From: Massospora cicadina | Taxonomy: Eukaryota; Entomophthoromycota; Entomophthoromycetes; Entomophthorales; Entomophthoraceae | Direction of reading: 5' to 3' | Assembly (NCBI GenBank): GCA_022478985.1 | Contig: JAKSZP010014460.1 | Location: 62,001-126,000 of the forward strand | Length of the DNA: 64,000 nucleotides | In this document: in pieces, positions 21,142-33,119 of the stretch | Layout of the letters: each line of letters opens with the position of its first letter | How positions within the stretch are numbered: position 1 is the first letter of the stretch | Notes under the pieces: model-generated | What the model saw: only the letters and a program-made list of their open reading frames with translations | What the model was told of the DNA's origin: nothing | The model's database searches: none | Made by a program: the position numbers and the translations under genes

Positions 21142-23813
21142 ATGGCGAATTTGGGATTACCCATGGACAACATGGTGTGCAGCTTGCCAAATGTTCATAT
21201 TTTGGATAATATGACCCCAGAGGAGTTGGAAAAAGTTCATACCTTGTTAGATGAATACAGTGACATATTTTCCAAATTGGAAACTGACTATGGACACATG
21301 AAGGACTGGTGCCACTCCATTGATGTGGGTGATGCCTGGCCTATAAGGTCAAAACCTTATTGTAAGTCAAAGGTGGAGTGTCAGGCAGACAGAAAGTTAG
21401 AATTAGACCGGCCTGCCAGCCCAGATGCCAGAGCACCCAGATGGCAAACCAGAATGCCAAAGGAACTGCTGATGGTATTATGGATATGAAACTGGAAAGG
21501 AGTTTTGCCAATAACAGCCGGTGAGGCAGAATCTTGTACAGGCACATAATAAAATACTAGATGACTATGACCATTAACCCTGAGGGGTGTGTGATTATTG
21601 GTGAGAAAGGTGGTTTATTTTTCAACTTAAAAACTAAATTTAGGGAAAGGTCTTTAATGGAAATTTTAAGGAAGAAAAATTGACCAACAATTTTCTCAGT
21701 GCAATGCAACTGATTAAATAGTGGTCAATTGATGAGGAAACAAGCTGGGATTGGGTCCCTCAAGTTCAACCTAACTAGCAAATTATTTAGGGATGGGGGC
21801 AGATAAGTTCAATGGGAACTGACATCGAAGGATTTAGTGATAGGCTGAGTTGCTGTCAGTTCAACCTCAAACGCTGAACTGAGGCTTGACTGTGTTTCTA
21901 ATGGTTAGCACAATGGCATCTGGCCCGACAAGCAGCAGGAATCCTCCAAAGCCACCCCATGTAGGGGCGGTCCCAATTGGTTGGGAACAGGTTCAGGATG
22001 CCCAACCCACCTATGCCCAGTTGCTGGGGCATTTGTTCAGTCAAAGGTGTTGCATCAGCTGAAACTCCCAATTTACCAGAAGGGATCTTCAAACTATTGT
22101 TGATGGTGTCCAATACTACTACCTGCACATTGGGGATCATCCCCAACAATTTTGAGAGGGGGTTAAATTTGACAATTGCACTGCTGGACAAATTGAAACC
22201 ATCAGCAATTCTGGCCAATAACTCAATCTTCATCCCTCTTTAGCTATGCAGATTCTGAATGTCAGGCTTAATATCCATCACTTTCAGAACGTTTAATTTT
22301 AATTTGGTGATCTCAGCACAGATTTCCATAATCTGTCTAATGAGTTTGGTTGTGGTAAGTGAGGGTACTGGGGGAGGGGTTTGGAGAGGGAAGGCCATTA
22401 ACCAATGCTTGTCTACCATGTGGGCAAGGTCGCCCTGGGTGATGAGGGGTATAACCCCCTCTTCAGACCCTTTTCTGCTCAGAAACAGGAAGAGTGACCA
22501 ATCTACGCACAGGGGATGTTCCCCTGGACTTACATGGAGGAACAACAGATGAGGATGGAGCTCCAACAGTTATTAGACCTGGGGTTACTCAATTCTTCAC
22601 AAAGCCTTTGGTCTTCACCTCTCTTATTAATTAAAAAAATGGAGGTCATCAGATAGTCATGGATTACCATATGTTGAATAGCCTCACTAAGAAGGATAGC
22701 TATCATATCCCTCACATTGATGATGCCCTGGCTCAACTCTCTGGCTCTAACTTCTTTTCCTCCATGTACTTGTCCAGTGGCTATTGGCAAATGGACCTTT
22801 CTCCTCAAGATCAGGAAAAATGCGCTCTTATTTGTAGTAAAGGTCTCTTCTAACCCACACAACTACCCCAAGGGTTGTGCAATGCACCTGACTCTTTTCA
22901 GCGTGTAATGGATCACATCTTGCAGAACCTCAAATTAACTTGTGTCATCATCTATCTTGATGACATCACAATGTTCTCAAAAGCCTTCAACAAACATCTT
23001 GATCATTTGAAGGAGGTGTTTCAACGGTTACATAAGTCTAATATTAAGCTGAAGCCCTCAAAGTGTACCTTAATCCAGAGAAAATTAGATTTCCTTGGCC
23101 ATTCCATTTCCCAGAAAAAAATTCTACCCATGCAGGACAAGGTCAAAGCCATCTCAAAAATGCCAGCCCCTAAAAATTTATAAGATATTCAGGTATTCTT
23201 AGGGATGATGGGGTATTACCATCAATTTATCCCTAAGTTTGCCCAACTCAGTGAGCCCCTTGTCCATCTATTAACCAAGAATACTCTTTTCTATTGGGGT
23301 GCTGAGAAAAAGGCCGCTTTTGAGACAATGATACAACTATTACAACAACGTCCTATCCTACAGCACCCAGATTATAATAAACCTTCTATATTGTTCATTG
23401 ATGCCTCAAACTATGCCATTGAGGCCATCTTAGCCCAATCAGATGAACATGGTGTATATCATCCTGTATCCTATTTTAGTAAGATGCTGTCAAAGGCAGA
23501 ACGCAACTACAGTGTAATGGAGAAGGAGAGCCTTTCTGTTCTGTTGGCTGTAAAGCACTACCGCCCTTTTCTCTATGGAACTACCTTCACTGTAGTTACC
23601 AACCATGCATCTTTAAAGTGGTTACAGAACATGAAGGATCCTACTGGTCGTTTAGCTCGCTGGGCTCTAAAGCTCCAGCCTTATGACATGAAGATCGAAA
23701 ACTGTGCTAAAACCATCATGAATGTTGATGGGTTGACTCAGCTACCAGTCCTTCACTTGGATAATAGTGAGGCGGAGAGGTTACATGACCTCTTAATGAC
23801 CCCAAATGAATAA
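21142..23813 (+). pseudogene. RT and RNase H of element D, split by an insertion
   Basis: Pre-RT linker at 21142-21378 (EELEKVHTLLDEYSDIFSK, YGHMKDWCHSIDVGD). RT resumes at 22534 after the 1155-bp insertion and one TGGAG duplication, in the same frame. RT blocks: QQLLDLGLLNSSQSLWSSP, MDYHMLNSLTKKDSYHIPHIDDAL, a stop near 22851, then MCNAPDSFQRVMDHIL and IYLDDITMFSK, with YLDD at 22956-22967 intact. RNase H at 23205-23813 retains FIDAS (residue 66) and VMEKE, but VVTNHAS has Asn for the expected Asp. A stop at 23180 and frame changes also disable it. Confidence 0.9.
21379..22533. mobile_element. 1155-bp TG...CA insertion within RT of element D, probable solo LTR
   Basis: Starts TGTCAGGCAGACAG, ends CTGGACTTACA, flanked by TGGAG at 21374-21378 and 22534-22538. 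Removing it plus one TGGAG restores the RT frame (KVE followed by EQQ), and the related copy at 48730 has no such insertion. TG/CA ends and a 5-bp duplication fit a solo LTR of another family. Unusually for an LTR, the minus strand from about 22530 to 21898 is open except for one stop near 22240. It reads LIRQIMEICAEITKLKLNVLKVMD then IKPDIQNLHS and, after the stop, KIELLARIADGFNLSSSAIV. No domain recognised. CAGGGG-ATGTT-CCCCTG forms a hairpin near the right end (22510-22526). Confidence 0.85.
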
Positions 23814-24985
23814 GAGGGTGAGGATTAGTCTGCTCAGAAAATGTTATCCCAGCACTCCCATAACACTAAAGTTGAAGATGGGAAGTTTTATAAGCAGGTG
23901 AGAAAAAAATGGCTACCTTATCTTTGACCTTCAGGACGTGTACCTGCTATCCTAGAAGCACATTCCACCCTAGGTCATGGAGGGGCAAAAAAAACCTGTG
24001 AGTGGATTAAGGATTGGTTTTACTGGGATGGAATGATGTAATATACTGTTGATGTTTTAAAAGCCTGCCTTACTTGTAAGAAGCAATCTTGTTTTAAGTC
24101 TAGATATCAATAGCAACCAAATACCCCTCAAAAACCATTCCACACCATCAGCTTGGATGTAGTAAGTCCCCTTCCTCAGTCTACTAGTGGAAACAGATTT
24201 ATCCTAGTAGCTCTTGACCGCTTCACTAAGTGGGTAGAGGCTGTGGATCTCCCTGCTCAAACAGCTAAGGCCACCGCCAACTTCTTACATCAACACATAT
24301 TCACCTGTCACAGTTGTCCCCAAGTACTACTCTGCAATAATGGTAAGAACTTCACCTCCAGGGTAGTCAAAATCTTGGCCACATCTATGGGAGCACAACA
24401 ACTTTTCCCAGCTCCATATAACCTCTCCACAATTGGGACCGTGATAAGAGCAAATGGAACCTTGGTTTTCATTCTTTGAAAACTGGCCTCCTCTGATCCT
24501 CTTCATTGGGATCAATATCTTCCTAGTGCTCTTATGGCATACCAGATTAGCTATCACTAGATTTTAAAAATGTCTTCATTCCATGTCTTGTATGGGTGGG
24601 AACCAGGCATAACTACCCTCTTAGCTAAGGATGTATTCTCTTTTAGAGTTGAGAAACCTGAGAGAGTTATGAGAAGATTGGCTCAGCGCATAATTCAATG
24701 CCAATCTGAAGCTATGACCAATTTAGAAAAAACAGTAATAAAAGAAGAGAAGGCTGCAAATGAGTTCTGAATCCCCTACCTACCTTCCAAGTATCCAACA
24801 TGGTGTTGTACTACCATAACTGCATCACACCTAGAAGTGGTAAATTTGGATCAATTTGGGAGAGTCCTTTCACCATCATTCACAAGAGATGAAACAAGTA
24901 CTCTATTAAAAATCTAGATACTGGTATCACTTTTAATCGCATAAATGGCCCATTTCTCCAACCCTACTCACCCCCAACATCCTTG
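23814..24985 (+). pseudogene. Integrase of element D
   Basis: An HHCC zinc domain is visible at about 23950-24090 (AHSTLGHGGAKKTCEWIKD ... KACLTCKKQ). The core reads LDVVSPLPQSTSGNRFILVALDRFTKWVEAV with the first Asp at 24154. The second catalytic position is LLCNNGKNFTS (Asn for Asp), and the Glu position is replaced in GTVIRANG. So at least two of three triad residues are gone. The C-terminal part at 24570-24770 (SSFHVLYGWEPGITTLL, then a helical stretch) is open. No chromodomain is visible before the 3' LTR. Confidence 0.85.
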
Positions 24986-24995
24986 AGAGTGATGA

Positions 24996-25740
24996 TGTCA
25001 GACATTTGCCTTTGCAGCTTAAAAATAAGAATGTCCTAGATCAAGTTCATTTGAGTAAGGGAAATGTCAGCCATTTGCAATTTTCCAATGCTATTAAGAG
25101 CAATGTTAATGAAAATGTTGACAATATTGGCCAAAAGACCCTGACCAATTCTCAATGGAACCCATTAACCAGGGTAACACCAGTTCAAAACCCACCTGGG
25201 CACTTTATGTAAATCAAACAATCATATTTCACCAATTGCATGATGGACTTTGGGGAAACCAGTGGAAGGTACTCCCCCAACCATCACCAAGTTCTTCACA
25301 ACACCTGTTGTGGGGGCCATCCCCTTCTATATGAATGGCAGAGTCCCCCCAAGGTGAGAATAATTTCTCTAGTGGTGATTGGTTGTGGTACATCAAAACC
25401 TTGCTGCATGGGTATATTCTGCCACAAAACCCCAACATCCATTTTACCAAAATTAATTCACTTTTCCCCAAGATCTGATAGGATTGAAACACATATTATC
25501 TAAATTGGAAGAATCAAAATTATTCCAAGCCTATCCCCAAATTCTCTCTGACCCTTAGAAGTAGTATAAATACTAAACGTTAAAAATTGGAAAGGGATCG
25601 CTCATTGTTTAACCCCTTGCTTATAATAAAATATATAAAAAATCCAAATTTTAGTGCTATTTATATTAGTTTTTATTAAAACTCTTTGTGTGATCCAGCA
25701 GGCGTAGCACCAGAGAGCAAAATAAGGCTGGATTTCTACA
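24996..25740 (+). repeat. 3' LTR of element D
   Basis: 745 bases, TGTCAGACATTTGCC to GGATTTCTACA, followed by the CTCAT duplication. A short purine-rich stretch (TTGAGAGTGATGA) precedes it as a weak polypurine tract. It aligns throughout with 18365-19106. Confidence 0.92.
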
Positions 25741-26620
25741 CTCATTTCTACTAAACCTATGGTTATCATAGTAGAGCATTTACTCCCATACACTAAGGCA
25801 GGAAAAATGATGGTGATTTTGAATGTTGCACCCCTACATTTTCATCTGGGCCAGCACTTAGTGGGCCTCAGTTTAAATCCAGATCATTATTTGGGCAAGA
25901 ATCTCCAAGTATCAACTGGGAGTCATTCCTTCTCTGTGAATGCAGGAGTATAAAATCAGTGAAAGAATGTGTTTTACCCTGTACAGGAGTTATAATGGTA
26001 ACCTTCTCATGGATGAATGGAAAACAATGTCATATGTGAAGATGGTAGAAGACAGGATGATGTTCCAGCTGGTCAGTTTTCCTGAAACTAATTTAATTAA
26101 AATGTCAATTATAATGACATTAACACATTCTACTGTACCATTGGTTTTGAGGTGGTATGGTGTTGACAGGACCCTGTGGTCCTCTATCAGATTATTAAGC
26201 TTGGTATCATCTATGAAGTGAAGTTAGCACCATTATCTATTAAAAGGAATTGAGTTCACCTGTGTTTATAAATAATGTCCATCAAAATAAATTTGGTAGT
26301 TGTTGCAGCCCCAGGTCCCAGACCAGTTTGGCTTTGACTGATTTTTTAAGATGGTTGATGTCCACCGCTATATATTTAAACCATCCACTGGAAGTTAGTA
26401 GTCCCATGACATCATTTGCTACAATATGAAAAGCATAATTTGGCTTTGCCAGTTAATAAAAAATTCTCTTACAATATGGCACTTCCGCTTGACACTCCCT
26501 GAAGCAGCCAAGGGCATTGTGAGCATTTAAGTACATCAATTCTCAGTAGTAGTGTTGTTTCAGCTGTTCATATGTCTTCTTGAATATACCGGGGCTCATG
26601 GCTTTGTGGGCTCCAATGAT
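25741..26620 (-). pseudogene. Integrase core of element C (5' portion, cut by element D)
   Basis: On minus: an N-terminal region with ECQA near 26500, then FHIVANDVMGLL (first catalytic Asp, about 26430-26399), DNGANFTS (second Asp, about 26240-26216) and TNGTVECVN (Glu, about 26148-26122). The D-D-E triad is therefore still readable, although stops intervene and several frames are used. The coding sequence continues toward 25746, where it meets the 3' LTR of element D across the CTCAT duplication. Confidence 0.8.
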
Positions 26621-26899
26621 CAGATTTTTGTGCTCAGTTGGATTTGTATGATATATCTGCATTTTCTATTAGTTTAAGTCTTTTCCAACCCTGATGGTAA
26701 TGTTCTTAGTCAATCAATCCAAGCTTGTCATATTTCTTCTGGTTTATTATCATATTTATTTCAACATTTTATTGTAAAGGCCATCTGCCATATTGGCAGC
26801 CAATGTGATGGTAGGTAGCCTAGACAGTCCATTAGCGTTTTGATGCTTCATGGTCAGGATAGTGTTGGATCTTAAAGCTATATGCCTGTAAATTCAGCG

Positions 26900-28459
26900 C
26901 TCAATGAGATAGGCATCCCTTTGGCTCCTTAAGGTTCTGTAGCTACCTAAGCAAGTAGTGGCTGGTTATAATTTTAAAGTTCACGCCATGGACTTAAGCC
27001 CTAAATGATTTGCACACATAAATTTCTGTTAAACATTCTTTTTGGGTAACAAAATAATTTTGTTTATGCATGTCTAACATCTGGCTGCAGTATGCTATGG
27101 GATGTTCTACCCCTTTGTCATTGAGTTGAGACAATATAGTTTCTATGGCAGTAAGGGAGGTATCCATATGAATTATGAATGCTTTGTTAGTGCTTGGGTA
27201 CATGATTACTGGCGCCAAAGTGAGACATATGCAAAATTGGCTAAAAATGGCTGACAATTTGGTGTCTATTTGATTGGGGTTTCATTATCAATAGGTGAAA
27301 TTTTAGTCCCCTAAATTTACTAAAAATTTTCTATGAACTTCCTGCAGTAGCTGACTATCCCTAAGAAAACCTGGATGTCTCATTTGCTGGCTGGCATTAT
27401 TAGCTTCATAATGGCCTCCAATTTGCCACTTGGTGCTGTAGGTCCCCTATGCTGATAATGAAGCCCAGATACTCAAGTTGTTTGTAGAAAAAAGCTGTAG
27501 TTCTTGGGCTTAATTTTTAAACTGGCAGAAGCAAGCCGGCATAAAAATTCCTCTGAGTGCTGCAAGTGGTCATTGAACGTCTTTGAGAATACATTTATGT
27601 CATCCAAGTAAACTAAAATGCAATAAACCTTCAAATTTCTCAATATGCTGTCCATAGCTCTTTGTAACGTGGTAGGGGCACTATATGACCCCTACGGCAT
27701 TTGCATTGGTTGGAACAGCCCTTGAGTCATTATAATGACACATTTTTATTGTCCTTTTGAAAGCATCTCTGTCTGCCAGTAATCAGAAATCATATCTATA
27801 GAATAGAAGTACTTTGCACTGCTGAGTCAGACAAGAATGTCTTCAATTATTGCCTGGGGTAGGAGGCCTTCTTTATATGTTGTTAAGTCACTGTTAGTCA
27901 ATTACCACTAAGTTAGATCCATCCTTTTTTACAATTAAAACCAACCACGTCCACAGTATTGTTGATAGCATCACATTTCTTTATGAACCAGTTAGTTGAT
28001 TTCTTTTTTGACAACTATCTGCTCGCTTGGACTGCCATATGGGATGGAGGTGCATCAGCAGATAGCTCCCAGTGTCAATATGATGTAGTACGCCCTCAGC
28101 ACATCTCAAAATGAAGTCATCTGTCACTTAGATCTGTTTATCTTTTTTAAATAAGGCCATCGTTTAATCATTTTTTTGTCTTCTGTCAGTCCCACCAGAA
28201 ACTTTCAAGGTATGAATGAATGGATGGCCTCACAATTTTCTCCTTCCAACCCAAACTCCTCTAATGTTCTGAACTTGTGTACATCTTGTACTTCTTCCAT
28301 ATGTATATTGTTGAGGAAAGCAATAATTTTGGTTCCATTTCACTTGGATTGTGTATAGAATGAGGTTAGCTAATAATACACTAATCTCTATGACTGGGAG
28401 AATGAGCCCTGGAACTGGATCAGCTCTTGGCTTGAACCAATTGAAAGGCACAAACACTT
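26900..28459 (-). pseudogene. RT and RNase H of element C
   Basis: RT catalytic block on minus: CILVYLDDINVFSKTFNDHL, with YLDD at 27599-27610 intact. RNase H follows at 27257-26994 (FIIHMDTSLTAIETILSQL ... EHPIAYCSQML ... NYFVTQKECL), retaining the first Asp and the Glu, and then FKIITSHYLLR, where the usual T-D-H reads T-S-H. The RT N-terminal blocks at about 28080-27850 are broken by stops. Expected order and spacing for Ty3/gypsy pol. Confidence 0.82.
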
Positions 28460-29060
28460 TGCTCTATAAACCTGGTAGTATTTTCAGGTTAAATTCATGT
28501 TCACTATGACATTATGTTTGGGAGGAATGGTCAAATGATGGCCAGCTCTCAGCATAATGTAATCCAATTTGAAAATTATTGTGGTAAATAACGTGTGCAG
28601 CTGCATCCTTTTATATAGCTGATGATATAGTTCTGTCTTTAAAGGCTAGGTTTAATAGCAGAGCTCATTTTTACATCTGCTGGTCTCCTCTTTGTTAATA
28701 CATTGGAAGATTCTGCCCAAGGATTGCTAGATTATAGATCCTTAAAATTAGTTTTGATGCTATACATCCTCATGAAGGAGGTTACAATGAGGATATCATA
28801 ATGGGTGTTTGGTAGGATAATCACAAGAGTCAAAATAAAAAATTGAACCAAACCTTAGCGGCAGCACGCTGTAGCCCCTACTGAGGTTATTGAGTTGGGT
28901 ACTACTGTCCTATATTACTTGCAATGGTCAATATCTAGTGATAATCCCAGTTTTGACTTATAACCTATAAAATAATAATAGGGGTACTGCTATTTACTAT
29001 AGTCTTGACCTGGACCTTGATCCTGCTAATATCAACTTATGTACACTCATATTGGTAAAA
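28460..29060 (-). pseudogene. Protease trace of element C
   Basis: On minus near 29000 it reads VKTIVNSSTPIIIL. This fits a retroviral-type protease active site in which the expected D-S/T-G is now NSS (28986-28994). Both changes are of G-to-A type. The flanking sequence is frameshifted. The assignment depends on position between gag and RT as much as on the motif. Confidence 0.5.
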
Positions 29061-29659
29061 ATCAACGGTATCTATTAAGTGTATGCTGAGCTTGTTGGCC
29101 TGATCCAGGTAGGACTTTAATTTACCGCAGAGTATGGTGCTAGTCTTCTTAAATTATCCAGGAAAAATCCATATTAACCCTTCTAATTTTGGCATTTTTC
29201 TAGAAGTAACTGAAATGTTATACTTCTCCAGCTGCTATATGCAAGGGTATGATACTGCTTTGGCTGCCTGTACTTTAGTGTACCCTCAGCAAGTGCAGGT
29301 GGTGTCTGCTAATACATCATCAGTGATGATGGATCAGGGGCAAGGCGTTGTTGGAATTTTAAACCAGATGTATTCCTCCAATGATTTATTGTTATTTAGA
29401 ATGAAATAGGCCAATCCTGGATGAATAGCTTACAGACTAATTTCATGGCTATTTAAGGAATTGCTTGATAGTTGTTTAACAATGTGGGTTGAGCCAAATC
29501 AGTATTTCACCAAGATCGGGATGTTAGGATTGAGCAGGGCCAATCACTGGCCCAAATTGGGTTTATAAATCACTGGAAACTAGTAGCCAAGGATAATACA
29601 ATTGGCTAAATATTAAATGCCAGTGAAAGCCAAAGATTCTGAGTTCAAGGTGGTTTAGG

Positions 29660-30070
29660 TTGTTTCTGGCGTCTCATATATATATATATATATTTAACTA
29701 TTTTCTGAGTAAGGCAATTCCCTGAACAATCAACTACAGATAGTCAAGCTGTGTTATTAGCAAGAAACTGAGAAATCTTTAAAGTCACCAAGCGGCTGAG
29801 GATGTTTACAGCGCACAATTACTAAGTCAGACCAAATTTGATATTAATTTATATTATTCTTTATAAGGCTCACCAGCGACTGAATGCTGAGGATGAGCCA
29901 AAATTAATACCGGACATTGGGAAGGATAGGGCGAGAGGGTTGAAAACAGGGAAGTGAGAAGCGCAGTTGAAGAGAGAGAGTGGCTGGCTGAAAGATACAT
30001 AAATGAGCTGATAGGTCAGCAGTGGGCGCAGTAGCCCTTTTATACACACACACATATATATATATGGTGC
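29660..30070. repeat. AT and CA/TA microsatellites within element C
   Basis: A TA run at about 29677-29693 and a mixed CACACACA-TATATATA run at about 30042-30065. Both are short and imperfect, with no associated gene. Confidence 0.8.
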
Positions 30071-30349
30071 TTCCCTCTTAATAAACATCTCCCTTTGCCT
30101 AATATTCTTTTTTATAAGTTTATGTTTATTCTTGTTGGTTGGGGTTTAGGCTGGGGGATCCCCAAATGGCACGGGTGACATGCCAAGAGGTCAGCTGGCG
30201 CTGTTGGCTCCATCACCTAAGGTGAAATGGCAAGGGTCAGTCAGTCTTCATAATGGTTTTCCTGATGACCAGCAGAGCCTACTGTCGCTAGAAAAGCGAT
30301 TTTCTGACAGGCGTCAATGTAACAAATTTAAAAATAGGGATATGTTGGG

Positions 30350-32551
30350 ATTTTTAAACTAAAGTATTCTATATCAAGTTATGCCATCTCTTTTTCATGA
30401 TCTTTAGTATCCACTGCTCCCTCATGATGTACCTTAGGTTTGTGCCCTCTGCATTGCACTAGCTAGCATAGTGCCCCTTTAACCTGCATTGGTGACTCAC
30501 AATATGGTCAATGTTAGTTCTTCTGGTCTGATGGCAATCAGGCAGTTCTCTTTAGTGTCCTGCTGAATGGGCTTGATCCAGTTATCTTGATTACTGCAGT
30601 ACCTCTTATTAGGTGCATCAAAGATCACAGAGCAGTGGCAAAGGCAACCCACTGAATGCAATACGTTATACTTATTTTTAGCATAAACAGTATGATTAAG
30701 TACAGTTTTTTGTAAGGTTCACAGGCGTTCCATAAGGCAATCTGCATATTGTAGTTGTTCTAGAATTTTGCGTTGTATAGCACCTGAGCCTCAAGGTAGA
30801 AGTAATCAACAAACTTTAGGATTTGTTTGTTCTTCTTAAAGAAAAGATTGAGGAAGTCAGCTTTCCTGGTTGCCATCATCTATGCTCTGCCAAAATTCTT
30901 CTATGATGAAATTCTTTGCATTCTATCAGGACAGCTCAGTCTCTTGATCTTAAGCATCACCAACTCTTGAATCTCTGGACCCAATGAGTTTATTAGTGTC
31001 ACTAGTTTATTCTTGTTGCTTGTTCTGTTCATGCTAATCTTGAATAATTACAAGGAGGTGTGTATATTCCCTTCCTTGTCAAACTTTGTCAAGTTGATGG
31101 GGTTGACCCTGAAACTGCTAGCATCCTCAGATGCTCATATAAGGCTTTGTGTTGCAAGGGGAGCTTCTCAAATAGAATTTGGTTTATCTTTTGGGCGTGG
31201 GTATAAAAGACAGAACTGCTAGAATATTTGCTCTGAGAACGCCCATTGCTTTAGTATTCTGTTACTGTTGATCTAGACTCATGTGCATCAAGAAAATTTA
31301 TAATTTCCTTTCAGGAGGAATTCACTGGCTTTACAAAGTTCACTTTAATCTTATACAGGAACTGGTTAAATTGTTGGAAAGGTATTGGCGCTCATCCTGC
31401 AAGGATTGATAGACCTCTGACCTTTTTAGTCCTATCTTAGTGAGTCAGTCTTTCAGGGCAACATTTTCCTTGGTGAGGTGTGTGTTACTCAGTACTTAAG
31501 CCTTTACCACAAAATTACCAATACAATCTCTCCATACAGTCAGTTGGAAATAGTATGGTGTCATTCAGATGCTTTTTGAAGCTTCAGAGTCTGGTCTGAC
31601 TGGCATTAGTGCTATGCTTGAGCTCTTGAATCTGATTGTAATAATCAACCACCTCTACTGAAAGGTGAACAAATTGCTGGTCCAGCTTATTTACCAACTG
31701 TCAGATGATTTGACCAGTCTGGGTGTGGGCCTCTTAATCAATGGCCTCCGCTGTGGCATGCGCTAAATCTCTGCCTTCAGGTAAAACTTGACCTGGTTGC
31801 AGTGATGGGTCATGTCAGATACCCACTGAGGTGATGCCCCATACTGTTTTAACACTTTGCCAATGATGCTTTAGATTGGCATTCAGTTGGTCAGCAAGCT
31901 TTCCTACTTGCAATGGGCTTTGCCTGTTTGACATTGGTTGTGTAAAATGACTGTGTAAATTTCTTGGAGTGCCTTCCAATCCATATTCCAGGAGCTGATT
32001 GTACTGACATTAAGCTTCCATAAAATTGATCAGTCTGCTGATTTTGATATATTATTGGGCAAGGATCTGTATGGTTTGGCGACTCAAAGGATGTATATAA
32101 TGGGCAATAATTAAATTGTTTTCGCCTGAATTGTGACTTTTTGATAACAGCTGACTTTAACATCTTCTGGAATATCATAATAGTTCACATATAGGTAGTA
32201 TTGGTTTCTGTAGCTTCTGAACAATTCCAGGTGTGCTTTGTTGATGGCTTCAGTGAGGAGACGGTATTCATGGAGGAGCCATTACATGACCTCATTGATG
32301 TGATTAAAGGTACGGTGGTTAACCAATCTACTGACTGAGAAGGCTGTGGTCATAAGGAGATGAGCCTCATAATGGAAGCATCCACTTACTAATCTAAACT
32401 TTTGAGGTGGAAGTAGTCACAGGAAGCTTTCTTGTGTCCATAGATTGAAAGGGAATACTTGTCCCTAAAGCTGATGACAAAGCAGTTGAGATATTGACTC
32501 ATGTAAGTTGAACCCTTGGTTTTGTCTATAGCTTTGTAAAAAGTGTCACCT
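30350..32551 (-). pseudogene. Gag region of element C
   Basis: Minus-strand gag remnant. At about 30498-30450 it reads HQCRLKGHYAS then a stop and C, which fits the second half of a CCHC zinc knuckle (C-x4-H-x4-C). The expected first Cys is Ser. Upstream, about 31100-30860, a segment reads KISMNRTSNKNKLVTLINSLGPEIQ, resembling the capsid part of fungal gag proteins. One 95-codon stretch (32178-31891) is open but has no recognised motif. Many stops and frame changes elsewhere. Confidence 0.6.
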
Positions 32552-32564
32552 GTAGTGAGCACCA
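32552..32564 (-). other. Primer-binding site of element C
   Basis: On minus TGGTGCTCACTAC starts three bases inside the 5' LTR. TGG pairs with a tRNA CCA end. The same 13 bases occur at the equivalent place in element D (19110-19122), which supports both LTR boundaries and the primer assignment. The tRNA would end GTAGTGAGCACCA. I cannot assign its amino acid. Confidence 0.75.
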
Positions 32565-32567
32565 GAA

Positions 32568-33119
32568 TGTTGCAATTGGAACTGCATCTGGGCAATATAG
32601 GCACAGGTATGCTTTCACTTCAATATGAACAACTATGAAAATACAGCATAACTCCAAATAAATGTAAATCTTGCTAAAATATAAGCCTTTGCAAAGATAA
32701 ATCCCCCAATCCTATGTAGTCTCAGTAGGTACTTCCATCTTGGAGATCCATCATTATTGGTAAACTTCATAATGTGAGTCACTGCATATATCCCTTTCAA
32801 TGCTGGGCCAGCCAATTTATACCTTGACCTCTAACCAGTCAGCTTACTTCCTAGCTTCTAAATCATCTAGGTTTCCTCTTTAAGGTCTGCTAATAGACTG
32901 TGGATTTAGCTCTATGAAACCTGCCTATGGTCTGTTCAAGGTCAGGAACGTCTTTTAGTGGTCTGTTCAACATCAGTAGAGTTTTAAGGGTCTTAACTGG
33001 CAATGATTGGGATGAATTCAACTGAATGATTATGATAATCTTAATTGATGGGAATGTAACTGGTTTAAGGAACTGAGTGAGTGGATAAGGTATAATATGC
33101 CTAAAATTAAAAAAGTACA
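32568..33119 (-). repeat. 5' LTR of element C
   Basis: 552 bases. On plus it runs from TGTTGCAATTGG to AAAGTACA. It is the partner of 17586-18139. On minus it ends CAACA, followed after three bases by the primer-binding site. Confidence 0.82.

Larger units (their letters stand above)
18365..25740 (+). mobile_element. Ty3/gypsy element D with dUTPase-like domain, inserted in element C
   Basis: 7376 bases with LTRs at 18365-19106 and 24996-25740, both TG...CA, and an exact duplication CTCAT at 18360-18364 and 25741-25745. Order on plus: LTR, primer site, gag, spacer, protease, dUTPase-like domain, RT, RNase H, integrase, LTR. A 1155-bp insertion (21379-22533) lies in RT. The two LTRs look roughly 92-93% identical by eye, with one stretch of over 100 identical bases. 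The insertion is therefore not fresh, but it is younger than element C. Stops and catalytic losses make it inactive. Confidence 0.93.
17586..33119 (-). mobile_element. Ty3/gypsy element C (outer element of a three-level nest)
   Basis: LTR copies at 17586-18139 and 32568-33119 bound the element. On minus, from the right, the order is LTR, primer site, gag with zinc-knuckle trace, protease trace, RT with YLDD, RNase H and integrase DDE core. The + strand element D (18365-25740) then interrupts it, followed by the integrase C-terminal end and the 3' LTR. Without D it would be about 8.2 kb. After removing D and one CTCAT, the minus strand joins a frame reading ...GLVEMS to one reading SKLEPIWKEPFEIL. 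No convincing target duplication of C itself: ATATG on the left, AATTA on the right. Confidence 0.88.

Noticed and set aside
29134..29409. 91-codon plus ORF
   Set aside because: Antisense to the gag-protease interval of element C, with no motif. Treated as a shadow.
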